Shown here one piece after another: positions 58,251-64,000 of a stretch of 64,000 nt of DNA. Position numbers and translations under genes: made by a program. The stretch's first letter is position 1. The number at the start of each line of letters is the position of its first letter. Source of the DNA: a virus; the IMG/VR virus record IMGVR_UViG_3300043395_002542, positions 1 to 64,000 of that record, one strand, 5' to 3'. The notes below the pieces were generated by a model. It was not told the DNA's origin. It was given only the letters and a program-made list of their open reading frames with translations, and did no database searches.

Positions 58251-59330
58251 ATGAGTGACTTCCTGACTGCTGCTCGCTGGACCGACAAAAAGCATCCAGA
58301 GCCTCATCAGATCGCCGCCTGGAACTTTGCCTGGGGCATCCTGAATAAAGAGCAGCAGCAGGAATTCCTTGAAATTTTCCGTTCCGCCCCTGCCGTTTCT
58401 CAGCCTCTCAATTTCGAGAACTCTTGGGATGGCGTAGTTGCTGCAGCAAAGAATTCAGGCGCAAAGTTTCCCGAATGCGTTGCTGCGCAATGGGCGCTAG
58501 AGAGCGGCTGGGGCAAACATACAAGCGGCAAAAACAACTATTTTGGTATCAAGGGGCCGGGCTCTAGTGTTAAAACGCAAGAAGTCGTCAATGGGAAAAC
58601 AATCACAATTACAGACGAGTTTCTTGATTTCAGAAGCTTAGGCGAATGTGTCGAATACCTAGTTGATCGTTGGTATCGCGACTGGAAAGAATACAAGGGC
58701 GTCAATAACACAAATTCGCGAGAGGAGTGCGCTCGCTCACTTGTAAAGCAAGGCTATGCAACTGATCCTGCATACGCAGAAAAGCTGATCAAGATCATGA
58801 GCGAAAAAGCTCCAGCAGTTAAGCCGGCAATGGCGCAAGCAAAAAATCCATTTCTTTATCTCACTCGCACGCACAAAACAAATGCCAATGGCCTTGAGCT
58901 GTTGAAGCTGCAGTATTTCAAAGAGGGGCGCTCGATCGACTCGATCAACGTCGTCTCCGGGGCGCCGGGCGCACAGCAGTTCAGGGTTGGCTCCCGCAGT
59001 CGCTCGGGCAGCCTTGAGCCCCTCCCAGAGGGCCGGTGGGGCGTTGAGGATGTGCAGTGGCAAGCCGGGAAGGACAACTACTCCGGCAACTGGGGGCCGG
59101 GCCTGGGGCCTGTCAGCACGCCTCTGCGGTATCTGGGGCCTGGGACCACGGAGCGCAGCGCGATCGAGATTCACATTGATTCCAACGCCCGCACGTCTCC
59201 TGGCACGGCTGGCTGCATTGGAATTGCGAATGAAGCGGACTATCGCAAGTTCGTTGGGTGGTTGCGTGATACAGATCCACGCGATCTTTTTGTTGATTAC
59301 TCTCTCGGTACTTGTCCTACGCCGAAGTAG
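58251..59330 (+). CDS. Two-domain endolysin: glucosaminidase plus L,D-transpeptidase-like domain
   Basis: 359 residues. Residues about 62-185 form a glucosaminidase domain (QWALESGWGKHTSGKNNYFG, Glu84 likely catalytic). Residues about 210-350 look like a YkuD-type fold: IEIHIDSNARTSPGTAGCIG places His308 and Cys322, with S/T-P-G-T-A-G-C in place of the usual S-x-GC. The pair could cut glycan strands and edit peptides. Convergent with the sigma factor gene with no gap and no terminator between the stops. Confidence 0.8.
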   Translation: MSDFLTAARWTDKKHPEPHQIAAWNFAWGILNKEQQQEFLEIFRSAPAVSQPLNFENSWDGVVAAAKNSGAKFPECVAAQWALESGWGKHTSGKNNYFGIKGPGSSVKTQEVVNGKTITITDEFLDFRSLGECVEYLVDRWYRDWKEYKGVNNTNSREECARSLVKQGYATDPAYAEKLIKIMSEKAPAVKPAMAQAKNPFLYLTRTHKTNANGLELLKLQYFKEGRSIDSINVVSGAPGAQQFRVGSRSRSGSLEPLPEGRWGVEDVQWQAGKDNYSGNWGPGLGPVSTPLRYLGPGTTERSAIEIHIDSNARTSPGTAGCIGIANEADYRKFVGWLRDTDPRDLFVDYSLGTCPTPK

Positions 59331-60218
59331 TCAGAGGTTGAGTTTGTTTTTAACTGAAAGAAGCAGGGCGCACTTTTGTATGCCCTTTCTTTCCAGTGCC
59401 TGCAATTTCCCCTTTGATAGTCCAGTCGTCTGCGACAGTTCAAGCCATGATGTTGGCTTTTCTCTGTGTCGCTCAAGAATGATATATCTTGTTTGCTCGT
59501 CAACAAATTCATCAAGTGCGTGATAAAGCGCTTCAATGTTAATCCTTTCCTCTGCATCATCAATTGTATTCGAGTTGCGCGGATCTGCGACTACATCAAT
59601 GATTGCGCTTGAATCATCATTGTCAGTGCATTTTCTATCAAGACTGAAGGCGTTTCTGGGCGCATCAAGAAGTTTTCTGATGTCTTCTAAATCAATGCCA
59701 ATTTCGTCTGATATTTCTTGAAGCGACGGTTCGCGCCCGAGTGATTGAGCAAGCCTTTCCCCCGCCCTCCTGATTTGATGCAGGGCGTCGTAGGTGCCGA
59801 TCGGGAGCCTGATCGTTGAGTCTGTCGCCTGCATCGCCCTCTGGATTGCCTGTCTGATCCACCAGTAGGCGTAGGTGCTCATGGCATAGCCACGAGTTGG
59901 ATCGAACTTCTCGACAGCTCGCGCCAAACCGATATTCCCCTCTTGAATCAAATCCATGAAATCAAGAGTTTTTGCAAGTCTTGTGTATTTACGTGCGATC
60001 GTAACCACAAGGCGAAGATTGCAGTTAATAAATTTTGCTCTCGCCCTGATTCCTATTTTTTCTATTCGCAGTTCTTCTTCAGAGTATTCAGAGCGATCTT
60101 TTTCCTGTATTGCAATCCACGCCTGTATCTGCGTCCCAAGCATGACCTCCTGCGTTTTCGTCAGCAGGGGGTAGCGCCCGATCTCATTGAGGTAAGCCTG
60201 GATCGTGTCGCTCGCCAT
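59331..60218 (-). CDS. Sigma-70 family RNA polymerase sigma factor
   Basis: 295 residues from the ATG at 60218, the size of primary-like (group 2) cyanobacterial sigma factors. Region 1.2 (DTIQAYLNEIGRYPLLT), region 2 (LRLVVTIARKYT...FDPTRGYAMSTYAYWWIRQA) and region 3 are canonical. Region 4.2 is divergent: SKGKLQALERKGIQK replaces the usual SRERVRQIExxALxK that reads the -35 box. It would redirect host polymerase to phage promoters. Two upstream in-frame starts exist but overlap the small gene 60184-60378. Confidence 0.9.
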   Translation of the reverse strand: MASDTIQAYLNEIGRYPLLTKTQEVMLGTQIQAWIAIQEKDRSEYSEEELRIEKIGIRARAKFINCNLRLVVTIARKYTRLAKTLDFMDLIQEGNIGLARAVEKFDPTRGYAMSTYAYWWIRQAIQRAMQATDSTIRLPIGTYDALHQIRRAGERLAQSLGREPSLQEISDEIGIDLEDIRKLLDAPRNAFSLDRKCTDNDDSSAIIDVVADPRNSNTIDDAEERINIEALYHALDEFVDEQTRYIILERHREKPTSWLELSQTTGLSKGKLQALERKGIQKCALLLSVKNKLNL

Positions 60219-60378
60219 TTTGCGCTTGGGAACCTGTAGCAGCTTGCATGTAGTGCAGTTTCCAGAGAGCCTGCCACTCTTGCGCATGATCCCACACCAT
60301 GCCCAATCCGTAAACGCGCCATTTCCACTGATTTTCTTCGCATGGCGCTTGAAGCCATGGCTCGTTACGCTCAGTCAT
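60184..60378 (-). CDS. Small Trp-rich protein of unknown function
   Basis: 64 residues, MTERNEPWLQAPCEENQWKW then YGLGMVWDHAQEWQALWKLH. The composition is unusual but protein-like; similar tiny Trp-rich proteins occur in picocyanobacteria. It overlaps the sigma start by 35 bases. Moderate confidence because no ribosome-binding site is visible. Confidence 0.45.
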   Translation of the reverse strand: MTERNEPWLQAPCEENQWKWRVYGLGMVWDHAQEWQALWKLHYMQAATGSQAQNGERHDPGLPQ

Positions 60379-60393
60379 AACTACTGTGTTTCG

Positions 60394-60660
60394 ATGTCTC
60401 ATTTAACGTATCGCCCGGAGGATCAGTTTCAGGAGAGACTCAATGCAGAACGCCTTAAGGAACTGTTCACGAAGCATGATCATCAGGGTTTACTTGACTT
60501 TGCGTTACTGTTAAACCATCAAGCGTCTTTCAATAACAGCAGGGCGTACTGGGCAATTTGCGAAGCAGCAAAGAATATGAGCGAAGAATTCAGCCTTGAC
60601 AAGTACATGTCAATGGCGTCTGATGTACTAAAAGATGAAAATACCCGAGGCGGGATTTGA
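60394..60660 (+). CDS. Small helical protein of unknown function
   Basis: 88 residues from the ATG at 60394. QERLNAERLKELFTKHDHQG, helical throughout. It is the only plus-strand gene in the right arm and its last codons overlap the tRNA-Leu gene on the other strand. Start codons of this and the minus-strand gene are 15 bases apart. Confidence 0.55.
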   Translation: MSHLTYRPEDQFQERLNAERLKELFTKHDHQGLLDFALLLNHQASFNNSRAYWAICEAAKNMSEEFSLDKYMSMASDVLKDENTRGGI

Positions 60661-60715
60661 ACCCGCGCTTGAGCGATTTTAAGTCGCTTGCCTCGTTCCG
60701 CTGGGCTACTCGGGC
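60642..60715 (-). tRNA. tRNA-Leu (anticodon UAA), short variable loop
   Basis: 74 nt, folds as acceptor GCCCGAG/CTCGGGT (one G-U), D-loop with GG, anticodon stem AGCGA/TCGCT with loop CTTAAAA (U33, anticodon UAA), T arm GCGGG-TTCAAAT-CCCGC, discriminator A. It reads UUA. The variable loop is only five bases, whereas leucine tRNAs normally have a long variable arm. Confidence 0.85.
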
Positions 60716-60721
60716 TTGTGA

Positions 60722-60793
60722 TAGGTCCGCCGAGAATTGAACTCGGTTCTGCCGCTTATAAGGCGACGGCCTTAACCAATAGGCGACGGACCC
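60722..60793 (-). tRNA. tRNA-Ile (anticodon UAU)
   Basis: 72 nt, acceptor GGGTCCG/CGGACCT, anticodon stem GTCGC/GCGGC with loop CTTATAA (anticodon UAU, reads AUA), T arm CCGAG-TTCAATT-CTCGG, discriminator A. Six bases from the tRNA-Leu gene. Both serve AT-rich codons that would be rare in a GC-rich host. Confidence 0.85.
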
Positions 60794-60797
60794 ATCT

Positions 60798-61358
60798 TCA
60801 CGCAGCGATCATATCAGATTCTTCTGCTAATTTCGCTATTTGCCAAATACTTGGCATCACCGTGTCGTTCATGTTGTAATGTCCCTTCATCGCATAGCTT
60901 GTGCGCGGAGTGGCCTCCATGCGATGGAAAACAATCTGCCCGATCAACATGCCTGGGTACAAAGGAATTGCATGTACCTGACGAATGTTATGCAGTTCAA
61001 GCGTCAGGCGGCTGCCGTAGAAGCCGGGATCAATAAATGCACTCAGAGCGTGAGAATATCCTTCTCGCCCACGGCTTGATTTAAGTGCAAATTGCCCGGC
61101 AACATCCTCGGGCATATTCAGAATTTCTTGCGTGCAAGCAAGACAGAATTGACCGGGGCCAAGCAGCCATGGATTTTCTTCTGTGTAGCCTTGCAGTGGC
61201 GCACGAACAAATTGCTCGCTAACAACTGATTCGATCATTATTTCGTCGCCCAGTCGAACGTCGTAACTCGCTGGGTTGACTTGATCGGGCGAAAAAGGAA
61301 GAACCATCGCCTGATCTTTGCACAGGCGCTCTATTTCGTAATCCTGAAGAATGGGCAT
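60798..61358 (-). CDS. dcd: dCTP deaminase
   Basis: 186 residues. PFSPDQVNPASYDVRLGDEI, the nucleotide-binding SSRGREG at 94-100 and the catalytic region IDPGFYGSRLTLELHN with Glu121 are the family signature. It converts dCTP to dUTP as the first step toward dTMP. With ThyX and the MazG-like enzyme nearby it forms a nucleotide-supply module; no separate dUTPase was seen. Confidence 0.92.
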   Translation of the reverse strand: MPILQDYEIERLCKDQAMVLPFSPDQVNPASYDVRLGDEIMIESVVSEQFVRAPLQGYTEENPWLLGPGQFCLACTQEILNMPEDVAGQFALKSSRGREGYSHALSAFIDPGFYGSRLTLELHNIRQVHAIPLYPGMLIGQIVFHRMEATPRTSYAMKGHYNMNDTVMPSIWQIAKLAEESDMIAA

Positions 61359-61375
61359 AGCAATTCAAGTGCCAA

Positions 61376-61675
61376 TTAATACCTGGAGGATTCGCTTAAC
61401 TTTTTGATCCCCTTGCGCAAATAAGCATAGTGCCGAGTGTCCTTAAGTAAAGCGGGCTGCCCGCAAATGCAACAAACGCCATGTGCTGATGTGCTCGCTC
61501 CTTCCCTCGGCTCTCCATAGAGAATTCCGCAACGCGAGCAGCAAGTGTTTGCGGTTACCAGCGTGCGCAGCAGATCAATGTTCTTCAAACGCCGCCTCCG
61601 CGATGGCCGGAAAACAGCGACCAAATATTTGCTGGCATTCCTCAGCAATTTCTCGATGCTCAAGTTAGGCTTCAT
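61376..61675 (-). CDS. Small zinc-finger protein
   Basis: 99 residues. CCSRCG and VCCICG pairs (residues about 45-71) suggest a zinc site; a basic first half (FRPSRRRRLKN). It overlaps the HNH gene by four bases (ATGA). Possibly a nucleic-acid-binding accessory protein. Confidence 0.6.
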   Translation of the reverse strand: MKPNLSIEKLLRNASKYLVAVFRPSRRRRLKNIDLLRTLVTANTCCSRCGILYGEPREGASTSAHGVCCICGQPALLKDTRHYAYLRKGIKKLSESSRY

Positions 61676-62265
61676 GTCTTAAATGGGAAAATTGCTTGAT
61701 GGCGCGAGATCCTCGATATATGCTCAAGAAATTTGTCGTGTGACATTTTATGTTTCATCCAATTGCACGTAGAACAGCATGGGACACAATTGCCATTAAT
61801 GTAGCCAATTTCATTGTATATCCTGTCAATGCCTGTATATGCAAAATTTCCACTTGTTTTGCCAAGTCCCTTTGATATGGTTTGTAGACCAGATCCACAA
61901 TAAACACAATTTTTTGTGCATATAGCTTTGAACTCTTCCTTTGAGAGCATAAAGTCAAGCCCGCGCCTATCTGCTCGATTTGCGTAAGAATAATAAAGCT
62001 GATTAAAAGCCGCTTCTCCAGGCGGAAGCTGCCATGATTTGTTTTTAGGACCAACGCTGCGCCATATACTTGATTCGTGCTTCATGCATCCACGGGAAAT
62101 CATTTTGTGCAAATGCCCGGATGCTATTACTTTTTCTTTATCGCAATAAGAGCAATGGATTTTAACTTTTGCTCTTTTGCTGGCGCCTTGTGATATAACT
62201 TCAAGCACTGTTATTTTGCCATTGCTAAATTGTTGGCCAGGGGAGTATTTCAGAGGTCTTGGCAT
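61672..62265 (-). CDS. HNH endonuclease
   Basis: 197 residues. The N-terminal zinc-ribbon-like part (IHCSYCDKEKVIASGHLHKM) is followed by the HNH core: CVYCGSG, YTGIDRIYNEIGYINGNCVP and CNWMKHKMS. Related to free-standing phage HNH nucleases. It overlaps the thyX end by 16 bases, so it inserted tightly behind that gene without breaking it. Confidence 0.88.
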   Translation of the reverse strand: MPRPLKYSPGQQFSNGKITVLEVISQGASKRAKVKIHCSYCDKEKVIASGHLHKMISRGCMKHESSIWRSVGPKNKSWQLPPGEAAFNQLYYSYANRADRRGLDFMLSKEEFKAICTKNCVYCGSGLQTISKGLGKTSGNFAYTGIDRIYNEIGYINGNCVPCCSTCNWMKHKMSHDKFLEHISRISRHQAIFPFKT

Positions 62266-62897
62266 TTGTTCCAGTTAAGAGCTTCGCCTATGATAGGAAA
62301 TTGCTCGACAAATATTTTCCTGCACTCAATAGCAATTTCCCTGTGCTCCAATTGAGTTTCTTTAGAGCTTCGCAATTCTATATAGTGAATCCACGACCTT
62401 AGTGTTGAATGCATATATAAAGTCGTTGGCGTACAGAGAGGAAGAATTCGACGAGCAGTTTCTTTTGCTACGCCCTGGGCCAACATTGCTTCGTACACGC
62501 CATAGGCTTTACCAATGACGTTTCCTGCTGCAGAGCGAAAACGAATCTCGTCGTCTTCAGGCAAATCATCAAAGCTGTTTTGACGATTCTTGTCATCCTG
62601 TCGCCGAAATTTGGGAATCTCAGCGATTGAAGTCTGCGCGTAGCGCGTAGAAAATTCCTGGAAGGAAAAGCTTCTGTGCCTAAGGATTTGAGCTGCAATA
62701 TCGCGCTCAGTATCAATCTTTAGGCACAAGGAAGCCATTTCAAATGGACTCCAGTGAGAGTGCTTGATCAAATAGCGCAACAACCTGGGTGCAGTTGCAT
62801 CGTTGTCTTGATTGGCGGGATTTGATACCCGCGCCATCCTGACAATTAATTTTTCAGCATCAGGTGTGCAATGAATGAACTCAACTTTATTATTCAT
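62250..62897 (-). CDS. thyX: Flavin-dependent thymidylate synthase
   Basis: 215 residues. The ThyX motif RHRSFSFQEFSTRY lies at 73-86, with HWSPFEMASLCLKI before and SWIHYIELRSSKETQLEHRE after. It makes dTMP from dUMP using methylene-tetrahydrofolate, FAD and NADPH. I chose the ATG at 62897, which overlaps the stop of 62890-63069 by eight bases; a longer frame would read through that gene. Common in cyanophages. Confidence 0.93.
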   Translation of the reverse strand: MNNKVEFIHCTPDAEKLIVRMARVSNPANQDNDATAPRLLRYLIKHSHWSPFEMASLCLKIDTERDIAAQILRHRSFSFQEFSTRYAQTSIAEIPKFRRQDDKNRQNSFDDLPEDDEIRFRSAAGNVIGKAYGVYEAMLAQGVAKETARRILPLCTPTTLYMHSTLRSWIHYIELRSSKETQLEHREIAIECRKIFVEQFPIIGEALNWNKCQDL

Positions 62898-63069
62898 CTT
62901 CGCCTTCATCTTCGTCTTCAAAGTTAGCTTCCACTTGCGCCAAAACATAACTCGCAAAAGCAACATGCGATGCCGCACTTTGCTTGTTTGCTGGAGCGTT
63001 GGGAAAAGACTCTTTCCAGTAGTCCTGGAATAGATCACTGAGAGCCTGATTTAATACTTCGTTAGTCAT
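62890..63069 (-). CDS. 59-residue acidic-tailed protein
   Basis: MTNEVLNQALSDLFQDYWKE, then a tail NFEDEDEGEDE. Real by frame and couplings (ATGA at 63069 with its upstream gene, ATGAATAA with thyX). Function unknown. Confidence 0.6.
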   Translation of the reverse strand: MTNEVLNQALSDLFQDYWKESFPNAPANKQSAASHVAFASYVLAQVEANFEDEDEGEDE

Positions 63070-63215
63070 TGCTTTAGCTCTTGTTTCATGTATTTGTGGG
63101 CCAATCCAGTATAGAGCATGTAGAACTCATGCCCTTTTTTATCTCGCCCATCTTGCAAGAACCAGCCATCAAGCCGTTCCTGCTTTTTGTTTTCTTCGAT
63201 TGGATCAATGAGCAT
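63066..63215 (-). CDS. 49-residue protein of unknown function
   Basis: MLIDPIEENKKQERLDGWFL, then LYTGLAHKYMKQELKQ. Start one base after the previous stop (TGAC-ATG). Charged, helical; no family recognised. Confidence 0.5.
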   Translation of the reverse strand: MLIDPIEENKKQERLDGWFLQDGRDKKGHEFYMLYTGLAHKYMKQELKQ

Positions 63216-63216
63216 G

Positions 63217-63372
63217 TCAATGAGTGCTGTGTTTCTCGATCCAGCGTGCGGCCTGGGCGCACCGCCACCCATAACAGGCAGCGGCACGCACCAGAGCCCT
63301 CAGATTGACCGTCAGGGGCGCCTCTGAGTTCCAGACCGACTCGATAATGGCATCGGTTTCGGCGTCAGTCAT
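63217..63372 (-). CDS. 51-residue protein (MTD-junction gene)
   Basis: MTDAETDAIIESVWNSEAPL, then the Ala/Arg-rich helix LRALVRAAACYGWRCAQAAR. The start overlaps the upstream stop by ATGACTGA, the same eight-base junction used in the left arm. Function unknown. Confidence 0.55.
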   Translation of the reverse strand: MTDAETDAIIESVWNSEAPLTVNLRALVRAAACYGWRCAQAARWIEKHSTH

Positions 63373-63550
63373 CGGGCGTCAGGAGCACTGCCTGACCGTA
63401 ATAAGGGGCAAGGTCACTGTTCATGAGAAGGTGCCTGGCCTCGATGGCCGACGCCGCCTGAAATGGACGGAAAATGTTCAGGCGAGGGATGTGAAAGACG
63501 TAGCGCTTGTCGTTCATTCTCTGTGTGGGTTTGGTTGTGATGCGCAACAT
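63365..63550 (-). CDS. Small protein of unknown function (NDKRYVFHIPRLNIFRPFQAA)
   Basis: 61 residues from the ATG at 63550 (MLRITTKPTQRMNDKRYVFH), or 50 from the ATG at 63517. The pattern HIPRLNIFRPFQAA looks conserved in phages, but I cannot name the family. It overlaps the membrane-protein frame 63414-63638 extensively, so one of the two may be partly spurious. Confidence 0.5.
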   Translation of the reverse strand: MLRITTKPTQRMNDKRYVFHIPRLNIFRPFQAASAIEARHLLMNSDLAPYYGQAVLLTPDD

Positions 63551-63638
63551 ACAAGATGTGCGAATGAAAAATAGCAGTAAAAGTAGCAGTCGCAATCAAA
63601 AGGCAAAAAGCATTTGCAAGCTTGTCGCGAAAGTTCAT
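63414..63638 (-). CDS. Possible small membrane protein coupled to the MazG-like gene
   Basis: 74 residues, MNFRDKLANAFCLLIATATF, with one hydrophobic helix. It starts with an ATGA overlap on the MazG-like stop. The C-terminal half overlaps the 63365-63550 gene in another frame, so its true end is uncertain. Confidence 0.45.
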   Translation of the reverse strand: MNFRDKLANAFCLLIATATFTAIFHSHILYVAHHNQTHTENERQALRLSHPSPEHFPSISGGVGHRGQAPSHEQ

Positions 63639-64000
63639 TTAACTAAATCCGTGAGGATGGGCGGTTTGTAGTTTGGCCCCTTCAGAACCTTCCCGTCGTG
63701 CCTGCGCATAACTTTTCCGTTTTCGTCAAGCTTGCTCATGTTGCTCTCGAAAACGCGATGCAGCGCTTCGTCAAGATCCCAGCCGAGATATTCGGCCATT
63801 TGATAGCAGACAAAAACAAGATCAGCTAATTCTTTGAGAAAATCTTCTCTTGCTGCTGTGGCGCCACGGCTGCCTTCATATGAAAAGCTTGCAACCATTG
63901 TTTCGTTATATTCTTCGCGAATCAATAATCGCTGCAATTCAAACTGATCTCGATTCCAGTCTTTTGGGAGCCCAAAAACTTCCCTGAATTTCCGTGCCTG
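63635..64000 (-). CDS. MazG-like nucleotide pyrophosphohydrolase (5' end outside the window)
   Basis: 121 codons visible, open to the right edge (begins QARKFREVFGLPKDWNRDQF in the visible part). FLKELADLVFVCYQMAEYLG and SKLDENGKVMRRHDGKVLKG are typical of cyanophage MazG-like enzymes, which hydrolyse NTPs or ppGpp-related nucleotides. Metal-binding acidic residues are present (Glu in KELAD). Its start is outside the window. Confidence 0.85.
   Translation of the reverse strand, partial: QARKFREVFGLPKDWNRDQFELQRLLIREEYNETMVASFSYEGSRGATAAREDFLKELADLVFVCYQMAEYLGWDLDEALHRVFESNMSKLDENGKVMRRHDGKVLKGPNYKPPILTDLVK

Noticed and set aside
60688-60879. 63-codon plus-strand frame over the tRNA genes
   Set aside because: Covers both tRNA genes and the end of dcd on the other strand; not coding.
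1-64000. CRISPR array or phage-encoded photosynthesis gene
   Set aside because: I looked for regularly spaced identical repeats and for psbA-like or hli-like proteins; the only regular arrays are the iterons (no unique spacers) and coding repeats, and no photosynthesis motif was found.
1-64000. Lysogeny genes
   Set aside because: No tyrosine or serine integrase, cI-type repressor or att-like repeat pair was found in this window; the phage appears lytic as far as this part shows.

Overview
The window is part of the genome of a long-tailed (siphovirus-type) bacteriophage. It carries terminase, portal, scaffold, major capsid protein, tail tube, a +1-frameshifted tail-assembly chaperone, a 1603-residue tape measure, a lambda J-like tail tip, several fibre and adhesin proteins and a lysis cassette. 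The host is most probably a cyanobacterium of the Synechococcus/Cyanobium type. This is inferred from a cyanobacterial-looking primary-type sigma factor, ThyX, dCTP deaminase, a MazG-like enzyme, cyanophage-type small structural proteins and low-GC genes mixed with GC-rich host-like patches. I see no photosynthesis genes, integrase or cI-type repressor. The right edge cuts a MazG-like gene and the left edge probably cuts a gene, so the genome continues on both sides.

Layout. (1) 1-3184, minus strand: small genes joined by stop/start overlaps, two HNH endonuclease genes and an ERF-family single-strand annealing protein, driven by a sigma70-type promoter at 3214-3242. (2) 3258-7373, mostly plus: small genes, a winged-helix replication protein, a DnaB-like helicase and a zinc-finger primase-like protein. 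(3) 7526-8668, minus: four small genes. (4) 8738-18891, plus: about 28 small genes of mostly unknown function, served by a dispersed family of near-identical promoters. Seven transcripts there appear to begin with, or close to, a stem-loop whose sequence differs from copy to copy. This is the most novel structure in the window. (5) 19075-21857: small terminase candidate, winged-helix protein, an AT-rich array of about 16 iterons, a GC-rich two-gene island and a possible membrane peptide. (6) 21862-57626, plus: packaging, head, tail and adhesion genes. (7) 57731-59330: holin candidate and a two-domain endolysin. (8) 59331-64000, mainly minus: sigma factor, tRNA-Leu(UAA), tRNA-Ile(UAU), dCTP deaminase, HNH, ThyX, small genes and MazG-like.

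How it fits together. The minus-strand right arm supplies thymidylate-pathway enzymes, rare-codon tRNAs and a sigma factor. The left arm supplies recombination and replication. The promoter-studded small-gene region is probably early host-takeover cargo. Strong intrinsic terminators after the scaffold, capsid, tail-tube and chaperone genes tune the structural operon. The phage sigma factor keeps a canonical -10 recognition region but has a divergent -35 recognition helix, so it may select a subset of phage promoters.

Functions are called from sequence motifs and remembered family features only; no database search was run.
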